From Thermanaerothrix solaris (GTDB lineage Bacteria; Chloroflexota; Anaerolineae; Anaerolineales; Anaerolineaceae), in contig NZ_JAUHMF010000002.1 of assembly GCF_032334255.1 (NCBI RefSeq), positions 682,001 through 746,000 of the forward strand: DNA of 64,000 bases. The letters are read 5' to 3'. The notes beneath the pieces are model-generated. The model worked only from the letters and a program-made list of their open reading frames with translations, was not told the DNA's origin and did not search any database. The position numbers and the translations under genes are program-made. Below, in pieces: positions 50,349-59,339 of the stretch; the first letter of the stretch is position 1; each line of letters opens with the position of its first letter.

Positions 50349-50699
50349 CTAGAGACCCAGGTTGCCCAACGCAGCGCTGAGCGGTCCCAACCGCTCTTCG
50401 GCCAACTTGCGCGATTGTTCCAGGGCTAAATTAATCCCGCTTACCAGTAAATCCTGAAGCATCTCCACATCCAGGTCTTTGAGCAACTCGGGGTCAATTT
50501 CGACGCCCCGACAGACCTGGGCGCCGGTCATGGTCACTTTGACGGCGCCACCTCCAACTGAAGCGGTCACCGTTTCTTCGGCGAGTTGGGCTTGCAGAGC
50601 TTCCATTTGTTCTTGTAAGCGCTTGATTTGGGCCATCATGCCCCCGCCTTGAGTCGGGAGGCCGCCGAAACCGCGCGGAATACCTTTACCTTTCGCCAT
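50349..50699 (-). CDS. ybaB: YbaB/EbfC-family nucleoid-associated protein
   Basis: A 116-residue DNA-binding protein. The signature MMAQIKRLQEQMEALQAQL and TASVGGGAVKVTMTGAQVCRGVEIDPELLKDLDVEMLQDLLV identifies the family. A Gly-rich N-terminus precedes it. The start at 50699 follows a Shine-Dalgarno-poor overlap region behind dnaX; ybaB follows dnaX by seven bases. The gene order dnaX-ybaB-recR is widespread. Confidence 0.95.
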   Translation of the reverse strand: MAKGKGIPRGFGGLPTQGGGMMAQIKRLQEQMEALQAQLAEETVTASVGGGAVKVTMTGAQVCRGVEIDPELLKDLDVEMLQDLLVSGINLALEQSRKLAEERLGPLSAALGNLGL

Positions 50700-50706
50700 G
50701 TGTTGT

Positions 50707-52398
50707 TCACTCCTGATCATGGGTTGGATTTGGTTCGCGTTTAACGATTTTTGCCCCCAAGTTGAGGGCGGTGCTGACCATGCCATCAGGCTCGATGCCG
50801 AATTCTTCCGGTAGCGTGGTGGCTTTATTGCCGACCACGGTGCAAACGATGGGTAAATCCACGCCCAGAACTTGCCGAATGGCTGCCCGGGTAAGCGCAA
50901 TATTCTCACCCGCCTCCATTTTTGATTTAAGGATTTCGGTGGCGAATCCCAGAATTAAGGCGCCATTGTGCACTTGAACGACCTTGCAAGAGTTTAAAAG
51001 GGCTTCGGTTTGGGTGCGACGTCCTTTGATAAGAGCACGAATGCGCGCCCAATGTTGAAGCACTTTTTTTGTATCCGGCAAGTTTTCGGTGGGTGCAGAG
51101 GTGCTGGCACTCTCGGCGGTGATTGAGGGTGGAGTTTCCACCGGGGTCGGAGGGGGAGGCGTAGGATGCGGTGTGGAGGGGGCGCTTTTGGCTGTGTGCA
51201 CCGGTGCGGAAGTTGCTTTGGATGGAGAGGGTGGTGTGAGCGTAGATTTAACCTCAGGTGCAGTCACAACAGGTCCAGGGTGTGGGGAGGATACTTGGAC
51301 GGCCTCTGGTTGGGGTTGAGGTTCAAAGGCCAAGGTTTGGGCCAGGGCTAATTCCAGCAGTAAAGCGGGGTGCCATGCAGAGCGGACTTCAGTAGCCGCC
51401 TGATTGAACTGCTGAATTGCTTCTATCAAATAAGACAGGGTGAAGCGGTGCGCTTGTTCGGCCATTTGGCTGCGTTGTTCAGGGGTGGCTTCGATGTGAT
51501 CGGCGTTGCCCATCAGGATCAGCATCAGGTTGCGCAGATAATCTACCGTCTGGCGGGCAAATTGGCGGGCATCAGCGCCGCTTTCTAGCGCTTGATGGAT
51601 GCAATGCAGGCCTCGGGCAGCGTCACGTTGCAGGATCGCTTCGGTCAAATCCACTACGCGCTGATCGGTCGCTGTACCTAAAAGGGCTTGTGCCGCGGCC
51701 AGTGTCAGGGGTTGGTCACTGGCGGCCAATTGATCGAAGAGAGAAATGGCATCGCGCAGACTACCAGTCGCTTGGCGGGCAATCAGTGCCAGGGCCGACT
51801 CCTCGGCCTCGATCCCTTCTTGTTGCGCCAATGATTTGAGATGCGCGACGATTTGAAACAAAGGAATGCGCCGGAATTCGAACCGTTGGCAGCGCGAGAG
51901 AACGGTGGGAGGAATTTTGTGAATCTCGGTGGTAGCAAGGATGAAGATGGCGTGTGGGGGTGGTTCTTCCAGAGTTTTGAGCAGCGCGTTGAAGGCGGCG
52001 GTGGAGAGCATATGCACTTCGTCTATAATGTAGACCTTATACCGCCCTTCTCCCGGGGCCAGGTTGATCTTGTCGCGCAGGTCGCGCACATCCTCAACGC
52101 TGGTGTTGGAAGCGGCATCAATCTCAATCAGATCCAAAAAACGACCCTCATTGATGGCCTGGCATGGTCCACATTGATCACAAGGACGGTGGGCAGGATC
52201 GGGGTCAAGACAATTAAGGGCTTTGGCAAGCAGGCGCGCAGTGGTGGTTTTACCAGTGCCACGGGGCCCAGCAAAGAGGTAAGCGTGGGCAATGCGCCCA
52301 CTGCGCACGGCATTGCGCAAGGTCTGCACCACGTGCTCCTGGCCGATTACCTGTTCCCATAGACGGGGGCGCCATTTACGATAAAGCGCTTGGGGCAT
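50707..52398 (-). CDS. dnaX: DNA polymerase III subunit gamma/tau
   Basis: A 563-residue clamp-loader subunit. Walker A GPRGTGKTT (44-52), zinc-binding Cys at 63, 73, 76 and 79, DEVHMLS Walker B, and the sensor TTEIHKIPPTVLSRCQRFEFRRI are seen. The region around 380-470 is Pro/Thr/Ser-rich and disordered, then a C-terminal tau-like domain follows. The ATG at 52398 is preferred over 52464 (which overlaps the DUF1992 gene). Programmed frameshift signals were not examined in detail. Confidence 0.97.
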   Translation of the reverse strand: MPQALYRKWRPRLWEQVIGQEHVVQTLRNAVRSGRIAHAYLFAGPRGTGKTTTARLLAKALNCLDPDPAHRPCDQCGPCQAINEGRFLDLIEIDAASNTSVEDVRDLRDKINLAPGEGRYKVYIIDEVHMLSTAAFNALLKTLEEPPPHAIFILATTEIHKIPPTVLSRCQRFEFRRIPLFQIVAHLKSLAQQEGIEAEESALALIARQATGSLRDAISLFDQLAASDQPLTLAAAQALLGTATDQRVVDLTEAILQRDAARGLHCIHQALESGADARQFARQTVDYLRNLMLILMGNADHIEATPEQRSQMAEQAHRFTLSYLIEAIQQFNQAATEVRSAWHPALLLELALAQTLAFEPQPQPEAVQVSSPHPGPVVTAPEVKSTLTPPSPSKATSAPVHTAKSAPSTPHPTPPPPTPVETPPSITAESASTSAPTENLPDTKKVLQHWARIRALIKGRRTQTEALLNSCKVVQVHNGALILGFATEILKSKMEAGENIALTRAAIRQVLGVDLPIVCTVVGNKATTLPEEFGIEPDGMVSTALNLGAKIVKREPNPTHDQE

Positions 52399-52831
52399 GC
52401 TCTCCCTCTTCTGAGGATTGGCACGGACGGACCTGCTGGAAAACCCGCTCAATTTCCGCATCAAGGTTCAAGAGCGGTAACTGAAACTGCTCCAACGGGA
52501 CGTGTAAATTGTAATTGAAAATGCGTTTATTTAGCATGGTCAATCGGGCGCGAAAGTGTGCCTGAGCCTTTTCCCAATTGGGCTGGTTAGCGGCCAGGGC
52601 TAATTCGGCCCGCGCGGCTTGCAGGTCGGCCTCAATCTCGCGGCGAATCTCAATCCAAGGTAAAGTAAAGCCATGGGTGCGGAGAAGATGGAACGCCAGC
52701 CGCCATTCAGGTGGTTCGTAAGGATTGTCATTAAGGTTGAGAGGTTTACCACGCCCGGGTAAATGATCGAATGCGCCGGCTTCCATCGCGGCACGGATTT
52801 TTTCTTCAGCCAGACGTTCTAACACGTCCAT
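52376..52831 (-). CDS. DUF1992 (DnaJC28-like) protein
   Basis: A 151-residue protein. MDVLERLAEEKIRAAMEAGAFDHLPGRGKPL is the DUF1992 signature (also in DnaJC28 homologues), followed by LHEGFTLPWIEIRREIEADL. It has no J domain here. Function is unknown. It overlaps dnaX by 23 bases and may be the first gene of the dnaX-ybaB-recR unit. Confidence 0.88.
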   Translation of the reverse strand: MDVLERLAEEKIRAAMEAGAFDHLPGRGKPLNLNDNPYEPPEWRLAFHLLRTHGFTLPWIEIRREIEADLQAARAELALAANQPNWEKAQAHFRARLTMLNKRIFNYNLHVPLEQFQLPLLNLDAEIERVFQQVRPCQSSEEGEHAPSALS

Positions 52832-52843
52832 AGGGTCCTTCCT

Positions 52844-53374
52844 TCACGGAATGATGTACTCTGCCCGCAGGTTGCCCTCGGGATCTAACAGGCGTACTTT
52901 GTCGCCACGTTGCCAGGCGGAGGTTTCCAGACCCCAATAGAGTTCAATAACGGTATTATTGCCCCGCCGGGTGTAGATACGCACCGATCCATTAGGGCTC
53001 AGGGTAAGGTTAGGGAATTCAAACGCTTGCCCACGGGGGTTAACCAAACGCCATCCTTTTAGCCATAAATCGCCTTCACCTAATCGCTTGAGGAGGATGG
53101 CTTCGTGCGCCACATCGCCCGGGGCAAGCACCTCAGCAATGGTGATCCAAGCCTGGTCTAAGGAGGGAAGGGTAGGGGTGGGTGAGGGCAGAAAAGGTGA
53201 TGCCGAGAGCAGTGTCTGCGTTGGCGCGAGAAGCATTGCCGGAGAGGTAGAGAGGGATTGACCTGCCAACGGCGCCGGACGCTGTGCCCGATCCCACAAA
53301 GTGAGTACGATTAGGGTCGTCAGCGCTGAGACCAGGATGTTAAGCAGGATATAGGGAAGTAGACGTTTGAGCAT
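52844..53374 (-). CDS. membrane-anchored lamin-tail-like domain protein
   Basis: A 176-residue protein. One N-terminal membrane helix (LLNILVSALTTLIVLTLW), a Ser/Pro/Thr linker, then a beta-rich domain ending in GNLRAEYIIP; the segment AILLKRLGEGDLWLKGWRLVNPRGQAFEFPNLTL with GDKVRLLDPEG resembles a lamin tail (LTD) domain. It is presumably exposed outside the membrane. The ATG at 53374 is used; an upstream frame to 53578 overlaps the divergent NYN gene. Confidence 0.68.
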   Translation of the reverse strand: MLKRLLPYILLNILVSALTTLIVLTLWDRAQRPAPLAGQSLSTSPAMLLAPTQTLLSASPFLPSPTPTLPSLDQAWITIAEVLAPGDVAHEAILLKRLGEGDLWLKGWRLVNPRGQAFEFPNLTLSPNGSVRIYTRRGNNTVIELYWGLETSAWQRGDKVRLLDPEGNLRAEYIIP

Positions 53375-53431
53375 AGATATCCTGTGCTGAATAATAGCAT
53401 AAATTGGGCTAAAATGAGGGTTGAGAGTGCG

Positions 53432-53932
53432 ATGGCTTACCTGATTGATGGGCACAACCTGATCCCCAAGATTCCGGGACTGAGCCTGGCAGATCCGGAT
53501 GATGAGATGCGATTGGTTGAGGTGGTGCAGGCCCTGTGCCGGCACCAGCGCAAGCGGGCAGAAGTTTTCTTCGATCAAGCGCCACCGGGCATGGCGGGTT
53601 CACACCGTTCAGGGTGGGTTTTGGTGCATTTTGTGCGCCAGGGTTTGACGGCGGATGAGGCGATTGCGCGCCGCCTTAGGTCGCTGGGGGGAGAGGCGCG
53701 TAACTGGACGGTAGTGTCCTCCGACCACCGCGTCCAGGCTGAAGCGCGAGCCCATGGCGCACGCGTGGTATCCGCAGAAGAATTTGCCCGATGGCTTCAG
53801 GCGACTGACTCGTCTGCACCGGCAAAGCCGAGTTCCAAAGAAGCGCCGCTTTCGCCGGAAGAAGTGGACTACTGGCTGCGTCTATTCGGAGAAAAAAAGA
53901 CCAACCGTCGTTCGTCGTCTAAGCCCAAATAA
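53432..53932 (+). CDS. NYN-domain (YacP-like) putative RNase
   Basis: A 166-residue protein. The NYN/PIN-like active-site strand YLIDGHNLIP, then VEVFFDQAPPG and VVSSDHRVQAEARAHGARVVSAEEFARWL are the DUF901/YacP signatures, with conserved acidic residues. The basic C-terminal tail is probably disordered. The family is a predicted RNA nuclease. It starts 58 bases from the divergent LTD gene. The ATG at 53432 is used rather than a farther upstream one. Confidence 0.87.
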   Translation: MAYLIDGHNLIPKIPGLSLADPDDEMRLVEVVQALCRHQRKRAEVFFDQAPPGMAGSHRSGWVLVHFVRQGLTADEAIARRLRSLGGEARNWTVVSSDHRVQAEARAHGARVVSAEEFARWLQATDSSAPAKPSSKEAPLSPEEVDYWLRLFGEKKTNRRSSSKPK

Positions 53933-53936
53933 AAGC

Positions 53937-53965
53937 CCTCGCTTCCAATGCACGTAGAAGCGAGG
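53937..53965 (-). terminator. minus-strand terminator for the DUF4405 gene pair
   Basis: A 9-bp stem (53937-53945 with 53957-53965); on the minus strand it is followed by GCTTTTATTT. It lies about 40 bases past the stop of the 132-residue protein. On the plus strand it also follows the NYN gene. Confidence 0.6.
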
Positions 53966-54005
53966 ACAAGCAAAGAGGAGAAGGGGATGCCAACGAAAGT
54001 CCCGT

Positions 54006-54404
54006 TTAAGTCTGGGGTGTGGCTTTCCGCTGTCTAAGACGGAACATTGCGTTGATCAGTGTGACCCCAATAACCGTGAGGGCAATGAGCCCTAGGTTGC
54101 GCACCACCTCGGCCAGTCCCTGGATGAAAGTGCCTTCTGTGCGAAAGTCGCGATCAAAGTCACGTCGGTTGAAATCTCGGCCGTTGAATTCAGACCTGAA
54201 AGGGAATACATTGCGATTTGTACCAGCCGGATCGCGGAGGCCAGACTGGTCTGCGAAGACAAAGTTAAGCCGACGATCCTCCTCAAAAACGGGTTGCAAG
54301 CCAATCCCTGGCAACCAACCGGCATTGACGGCATGGTAGAAAAGAACGGAGAGGCCGATAGCCGTTCCTAGGATCAGTAAGGTACGCCAAATAATCTTGA
54401 GCAT
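54006..54404 (-). CDS. small membrane protein with charged Arg/Asp/Phe loop
   Basis: A 132-residue protein. Helix 1 (LLILGTAIGLSVLFYHAV, about 9-26), an extracytoplasmic loop with NGRDFNRRDFDRDFRTEG (Arg/Asp/Phe-rich, about 73-92), and helix 2 (LGLIALTVIGVTLINAMF). No family recognised. It starts 18 bases after the DUF4405 gene stop, so a functional link is likely. Confidence 0.65.
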   Translation of the reverse strand: MLKIIWRTLLILGTAIGLSVLFYHAVNAGWLPGIGLQPVFEEDRRLNFVFADQSGLRDPAGTNRNVFPFRSEFNGRDFNRRDFDRDFRTEGTFIQGLAEVVRNLGLIALTVIGVTLINAMFRLRQRKATPQT

Positions 54405-54422
54405 GGTGGAACCTCCTGAACT

Positions 54423-54944
54423 TTAATGGGTTGATTGCTGTGGTGGGTTCGGTTCAATCGAAACAACTGGCTTACGCGCTGATCTGAGATTCAAGAGGGG
54501 TTTGAGCACATAGCGCCTTATCATTCCGGTAACCCAATCCCAATTGAGAGCGAAGTGCAGGCTCACCAGGAACAAGGTCAGATTGGCGGTGAGATTGTGC
54601 AGGCCACGCCAGATGGTATTGCGAGCGATATGCAAGCCCAGAGTTGGTAGGACGCTGCGCGAGATTAGGAGCCCGCTAGACATGGCCAGGGTAAATGCCA
54701 CGAATAATAAGGCATCCACAATGAACTTCAGCCGAGAACGGTGAAAAACTTTTTTGAAGAAGGATGCCCCGACATGGGTGATCCACTCCCAATGGAGCAG
54801 AAGGTGAATGATTACTGCCGCGCTCAACCCGATGGCCAGCCACTCGTGCCATGGAATCCCGGTGAGCGGGGGTGACATAATCACCAAAAATACGGTCAGC
54901 AGGGTCAGATCCAGGAACAGATTTGTCTTGTGCATACGAGACAC
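54423..54944 (-). CDS. DUF4405 membrane protein (cytochrome b561-like)
   Basis: A 173-residue protein with four hydrophobic helices. Histidines in helices: HEWLAIGLSAAVIIHLLLHWEWITH, FHRSRLKF, RGLHNLTANLTLFLVSLHFALNWDW. DUF4405 proteins have spaced helix histidines like cytochrome b561 and may bind haem. It is the first gene of a two-gene unit with the next small protein. Confidence 0.8.
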   Translation of the reverse strand: MSRMHKTNLFLDLTLLTVFLVIMSPPLTGIPWHEWLAIGLSAAVIIHLLLHWEWITHVGASFFKKVFHRSRLKFIVDALLFVAFTLAMSSGLLISRSVLPTLGLHIARNTIWRGLHNLTANLTLFLVSLHFALNWDWVTGMIRRYVLKPLLNLRSARKPVVSIEPNPPQQSTH

Positions 54945-55052
54945 TCCATAATTTTCAAATCTTGCGTTCCATATTTTGCAAGGTCATCATTCAGATTGGG
55001 TTTAGACCTGATATATATGTGGATAATTTTGGTGATCAATGGTTTTTAAATC

Positions 55053-55082
55053 ACCAAGGGGTGATCATTGTCACCCCCTGGT
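55053..55082. other. imperfect inverted repeat downstream of the lipoprotein gene
   Basis: ACCAAGGGGTGA (55053-55064) pairs with TCACCCCCTGGT (55071-55082) with one mismatch. It lies past the lipoprotein stop on the minus strand, so it is probably a transcription-end hairpin; T-run absent. An operator for the neighbouring DUF4405 gene is the other possibility. Confidence 0.4.
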
Positions 55083-55106
55083 GGTGGTCTCAGCCTCCGG
55101 TGTGGA

Positions 55107-55808
55107 TCATCCGCTGGCTTTCTTTTCCAGCATTTGAATCAACGGGTCGAGGAACAGGCGATTCAGGCCAAAATTGCGACGCATGGCGGCTTGAGTGGGG
55201 TTGGGGGTGCGTTGAGTGGTGGTAGTGGCATTAGCAGGGGGACCAAAACCGAATTCCCCGCCGGGAGCACCGGGTCCAACAGGCTCACCACCTCCGGCAG
55301 AACGCTGAGCCTGAAACTGGGCGATCCGGGTGGCACGCTCCGACTCGCTAAGGTTGGCGAAGTTCCCGTTTCCACCCTCAAAAGTGCTTTGGATGCCAAG
55401 GGAATCCATCAGGTTCTGGAGGTCTTCTTGGGTCATTTGCAAGGTTTGGATGTAATTGCGCTGTTCAGTGGTCAAGGCTTCCTCGATTTGGCGGTAAACC
55501 GCATTGAGTTCATCCGGAGAGGTGGTTGCGCTGGTGCTGAGAGTTTTGACGGCTTTCCAAAACGGGAGCAAGGTCCTGGCTTGGTCAGGGGTAATGGCCA
55601 AATTGGTCTCTTCTAGTTTCAGGATACCAATTGCCAATTTACTTTCCAAAGGCAGGTTAGCGAAGTTAAACGGTTGGGGGGTGCCTCGCCGGGCTACATT
55701 TGAGGAAGCAGTGCTTGGCGCGCTGGCATTGGCGTTACCGCTGGCGCAGGCGCCTAACCCGATTGTCATGAGCAACATCAGGATTAACCAGAAGGTTTGT
55801 TTCTTCAT
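55107..55808 (-). CDS. lipoprotein with LTxxQ-like motifs
   Basis: A 233-residue exported lipoprotein. The lipobox is IGLGAC (Cys about 21). A low-complexity N-terminal segment follows, then a helical domain with ITPDQARTLLPFWKAVKTL and LTTEQRNYIQTLQM, resembling the paired LTxxQ motifs of Spy/CpxP periplasmic chaperones. The C-terminal half is Gly/Pro/Thr-rich. It is the last gene of the efflux operon, so it may support or sense the exporter. The similarity was seen by eye only. Confidence 0.68.
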   Translation of the reverse strand: MKKQTFWLILMLLMTIGLGACASGNANASAPSTASSNVARRGTPQPFNFANLPLESKLAIGILKLEETNLAITPDQARTLLPFWKAVKTLSTSATTSPDELNAVYRQIEEALTTEQRNYIQTLQMTQEDLQNLMDSLGIQSTFEGGNGNFANLSESERATRIAQFQAQRSAGGGEPVGPGAPGGEFGFGPPANATTTTQRTPNPTQAAMRRNFGLNRLFLDPLIQMLEKKASG

Positions 55809-55829
55809 AGACTACTCCTTGGGCAGAGG

Positions 55830-57059
55830 TTATTCGTAACGTAAAGCGATGATTGGATCTAAGTTAGCCGCTCTACGGGCGGGTAAGTAACCGAAGAGAA
55901 TGCCCACTAATGCCGCGGAAGTGAAAGAAACACCGATAGCATAAGGCACGATGACGGTGCGCATTCCACTGACCATGCCGAATAGGTAAGATCCGGCGAT
56001 TCCTATGCCAATGCCGATAACTCCTCCCAGAAGGCTGAGCAAAAGAGCCTCGGTCAGAAATTGAATCTGGACGTCCTCGGGAGTGGCGCCAACCGCCTGC
56101 CGCAAACCGATCTCCCGGGTTCGTTCCGTCACGCTGACCAACATGATGTTCATAATCCCGATACCGCCAACCAATAGGGAGACGCTGGCCACCCAGATGA
56201 GAAGATTGCGGAAGGTGGCCGTGGTGGATTCGCGGGCTTTGATAATATCGGCTTGGGTGCGAATATTGAAATCGGGGCTATCTGCGCTAACCTTGTGGCG
56301 ATTGACCAAGAGGAGTGTAATTTGCTCTACAACCTGATCAATGTTGGCTGTGGGTTCCACTGCCACGGTGATCTGGCGCACTCGATTACCCATGAAGCGG
56401 GCAAATTGTGAGGGGGTGAATTTCTGAAAGACCACCTTGATCGGGGTGTAAATGATCTGGTCAAAGTCAGTGCCGGCAACTAACCCCTTTTCGGCCAGAA
56501 CGCCGATGACCGTCAGTTGTGTTTTATTGACCGTAATTACTTGACCAATCGGATCTTCATCGCCGAACAACTTCTCGGCTAAGGTCTTTCCCAAGACGGC
56601 GACCTTTTGTGCTCGTTCTACCTCGGTGGCCGTGAAGTAACGTCCATTGGCCACACTTAACCCGCGTACGACGGGATAGTCCGACGTAGTACCCAGCAAA
56701 GTTACACCCTCCAAGGTCACATCACTTCGGCGTACAGTGACGCTGGCTTGTTGATCCACGGTTACCCCGGCCACTCCTTTGATTTTCTCGCGGATAGCCG
56801 TCACGTCATCGTACACTAGTCCGCCTGCGTTCTGAGGGCGCTCACCCGGTCCCACGCGGCTAAAGGTAGATGAGATGAAAATCAAGTTGGAGCCCAGGCT
56901 ATAGATGGATTCGGAAATGGCAGCCTCGGTGCCGGCGCTGATGGCCATCATGACAATGACCGCTGCTACCCCGATAATAACTCCCAGAGTGGTCAGCAAA
57001 GACCGCAATTTATTTGCGCGCAGGCTACGCCACGCTTCTTTTATGATTTCATTGATCAT
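55830..57059 (-). CDS. MacB-type ABC transporter permease (FtsX-like)
   Basis: A 409-residue protein with one N-terminal helix (RSLLTTLGVIIGVAAVIVMM) and three C-terminal helices. The middle is a MacB periplasmic core domain (about 50-270). The conserved RTREIGLRQAVGATPEDVQIQFLTEALLLSLLGG block is typical. It partners with the ATPase and MacA-like adaptor. The start at 57059 is used; overlaps with the ATPase gene by 11 bases. Confidence 0.92.
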   Translation of the reverse strand: MINEIIKEAWRSLRANKLRSLLTTLGVIIGVAAVIVMMAISAGTEAAISESIYSLGSNLIFISSTFSRVGPGERPQNAGGLVYDDVTAIREKIKGVAGVTVDQQASVTVRRSDVTLEGVTLLGTTSDYPVVRGLSVANGRYFTATEVERAQKVAVLGKTLAEKLFGDEDPIGQVITVNKTQLTVIGVLAEKGLVAGTDFDQIIYTPIKVVFQKFTPSQFARFMGNRVRQITVAVEPTANIDQVVEQITLLLVNRHKVSADSPDFNIRTQADIIKARESTTATFRNLLIWVASVSLLVGGIGIMNIMLVSVTERTREIGLRQAVGATPEDVQIQFLTEALLLSLLGGVIGIGIGIAGSYLFGMVSGMRTVIVPYAIGVSFTSAALVGILFGYLPARRAANLDPIIALRYE

Positions 57060-57828
57060 GGTGTGCCTCCACAGCAAGTTCGGTGCGTGAATCCGAAGGG
57101 GGCGTGGTGGTTAATAGACGCCTGTGACCATTGGACTGATCGGATATCAGATGGCCGTCGCGTATCAGCAGGATGCGTTCGGTGTATGCCGCAATCTCTG
57201 GGTCATGGGTAACCAGGACGATGGTGCGTCCTTGCTCGTTAAGGCGTTGCAAAAGAGCCAGAATCTCTTGAGAGGCGTGGGAATCCAGATTGCCAGTTGG
57301 CTCATCCGCTAGGATCAACGCAGGGTCGTTGATCAAGGCGCGGGCGATGGCAACGCGTTGCTGCTGCCCACCTGAGAGTTGGTTGGGGTAGTGATGGGCT
57401 CGGTCAACCAATCCAACGCTTTCCAGCATGGCTAAGGCGTGCCGACGGGCCTGGTCTGCAGAAAGGCGTTGGTCCCGGCGATAGAAGATGGGCAAGAGAA
57501 CATTTTCCAAAGCCGTCAAACGGGGCAACAGATTGTAGGATTGAAAAACCATACCAATCTTGCGCCCCCGGATTAAAGCTAATTCACGGCGGCTGTACTG
57601 ACTCACTTCAATACCATCCAGGAAGTAACGGCCCTCAGTGGGACGATCCAGACAGGCCAGGATGTTGAGCAGGGTGCTTTTTCCTGAACCGCTTGGCCCC
57701 ATGATGGCCACAAACTCGCCCTGACGAATGGTGAGGGTAATGCTATCCAGGGCCATTACTTGTGCCTCACCGGTGCCGTAAACCTTTTTCAGATTTTCGG
57801 TGCGGATAATCATGAGATCCTGACTCAT
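57049..57828 (-). CDS. MacB/LolD-type ABC transporter ATPase
   Basis: A 259-residue ATPase: Walker A GPSGSGKST, Q-loop FQSYNLLPRLTALENVLLP, signature LSGGQQQRVAIARALINDPALILADEPTGNLD, and H-loop VTHDPEIA. Matches the MacB/LolD class, which uses ATP to drive export of antibiotics, lipids or proteins via the FtsX-like permease. It overlaps the adaptor gene by four bases and the permease by 11. Confidence 0.95.
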   Translation of the reverse strand: MSQDLMIIRTENLKKVYGTGEAQVMALDSITLTIRQGEFVAIMGPSGSGKSTLLNILACLDRPTEGRYFLDGIEVSQYSRRELALIRGRKIGMVFQSYNLLPRLTALENVLLPIFYRRDQRLSADQARRHALAMLESVGLVDRAHHYPNQLSGGQQQRVAIARALINDPALILADEPTGNLDSHASQEILALLQRLNEQGRTIVLVTHDPEIAAYTERILLIRDGHLISDQSNGHRRLLTTTPPSDSRTELAVEAHHDQ

Positions 57829-59246
57829 TCTTGTGTCTCCACGTTACCGGTTGTGACCACATCTCCTAAATTGAGACCGGATTTGATCTCGGCATAGGTG
57901 CTGTCTTTTAACCCAACTTCTACAACTGTTAGTCGAGGTTGACCGTCGGCGCCAACCACGAAGACGGCATATTGCCCGTCTCCAAGATCTCGGAGTGCCT
58001 CAATTGGAACAACCAGAACATTCTCGGCGCGTGCGGTGATGATCGTCACGGTTGCATTCAGGCCTTCTAGAAGGGTTTCTTGGTTGTTGGCATCCATCTC
58101 CAGCCTGATAGCGCCTTTCAGCACCTGATAGCCGTTAACCGTCTCAAGGGTTGGATTGAGGCGGATCACGGTACCTTTGAAAACCCGATCAGGAAGGGCA
58201 TCGAAGGTGATCTCGGCCTCGGCGCCGATCACCGCTTTATCCATATCGGTTTCGTCAATTGCGAATTCCACAATGGGATGGAAGAGGTCGGCCAGTGTGA
58301 TAAACGTGGCCCCAGCGTTGACCGAGTCACCCACTTGCCCGTTGATTGCCGTGATCACCCCATCAAAAGGCGCTTTCATCACCGCCCCATCGAGGTTCTG
58401 GCGCGCTTTTTCCAGGGCTAATTTAGTGTTTTCGAGGTTGCTTTGAGCCTTAGCCAGTTCTACCGGATCAATGCCGTTGTTTTTCTCCAGGGTATCCACT
58501 TTAGCCTGAGCCTGCTTTAGGTTGGCTTCGGCAATGGCCAGATTGGCTTGAGAGGTCTCAATCTCATAATCGGTATATCCCAGGCAATAGGTATAGTTGG
58601 CATAGGCTGTTGCCACTTGATTTTTTAGCGGCAAAATGCGCGTTAGATAGAAATCCGAATCATATTGTCCGCTGAATTCATCGAGTTTCTCTTTCAGACG
58701 CACATATTGATCGTAATAGGCTTGGATGGTGTCTTTATCGCAGCGGGTGTAACCTTTTTGTTTGACTTTGGACTTGGCATCGTCATAGGCCTTTTGAGCC
58801 TCGGCCAATGCCAGTTTGGCATTGGCCAGGTTTGCGGCTGCGTTATCATAAAGGCTCTGGAGATCATTTTCAGCCAAGGTCACTTGCAATTCAGCGTCTT
58901 TCACCGCTGCTTGGAGTGAGGTCAAATCGGCAAGTTCGGCCAATACCTGTCCTGCAGTTACTTTATCCCCCACTTGAACGTTGATTTTGGCAACCTTGCC
59001 CGCAACCGGAAACGAAAGTTGAGCTTCCTGACCGGCAACTAGCGTGCCGCTGCCCGTGGCAGAGAGCACAATATTGCCCCGACGTACAACAGCCGTTTTA
59101 AATCCGGGAGTGGGGGTAGCAGAGGTTTGGGCAGCCTTGCTCTGGATTACAAAACCAAGGCTGATGATGAGTATGAGAAGCAAGGCCAACAAGGGAAGGT
59201 AGATTTTCCTTGGAACTTGGAACAAGGATTTAACGGTTGTTCCCAT
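57825..59246 (-). CDS. MacA-like membrane-fusion adaptor protein
   Basis: A 473-residue protein. One N-terminal helix (LPLLALLLILIISLGFVIQ) anchors it. The biotinyl/lipoyl-like domain (GSGTLVAGQEAQLSFPVAGKVAKINVQVGDKVTAG), a long helical hairpin (about 140-300) and the second half-motif (GAVMKAPFDGVITAINGQVGDSVNAG) are those of HlyD/MacA adaptors. In a monoderm it would link permease and extracellular side. The ATG at 59246 is preferred (GGGAG upstream). Its promoter region faces the response regulator. Confidence 0.92.
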   Translation of the reverse strand: MGTTVKSLFQVPRKIYLPLLALLLILIISLGFVIQSKAAQTSATPTPGFKTAVVRRGNIVLSATGSGTLVAGQEAQLSFPVAGKVAKINVQVGDKVTAGQVLAELADLTSLQAAVKDAELQVTLAENDLQSLYDNAAANLANAKLALAEAQKAYDDAKSKVKQKGYTRCDKDTIQAYYDQYVRLKEKLDEFSGQYDSDFYLTRILPLKNQVATAYANYTYCLGYTDYEIETSQANLAIAEANLKQAQAKVDTLEKNNGIDPVELAKAQSNLENTKLALEKARQNLDGAVMKAPFDGVITAINGQVGDSVNAGATFITLADLFHPIVEFAIDETDMDKAVIGAEAEITFDALPDRVFKGTVIRLNPTLETVNGYQVLKGAIRLEMDANNQETLLEGLNATVTIITARAENVLVVPIEALRDLGDGQYAVFVVGADGQPRLTVVEVGLKDSTYAEIKSGLNLGDVVTTGNVETQE

Positions 59247-59316
59247 GTGACACTCCCTGAACATATAGTTTGGATTCACTCTATATCCTAACCTCGCCCT
59301 ATTCAGTTTTCGTTTA

Positions 59317-59339
59317 GATTGCATGAATTTTTTGCAATC
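59317..59339. promoter_or_regulatory. inverted repeat in the divergent efflux/two-component promoter region
   Basis: A perfect 7-bp inverted repeat GATTGCA (59317-59323) and TGCAATC (59333-59339) with a 9-base spacer lies between the divergent MacA-like gene and the response regulator gene. It is a candidate operator, perhaps for the regulator encoded next to it. OmpR-family sites are usually direct repeats, so this is weak as a direct site. Confidence 0.4.
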
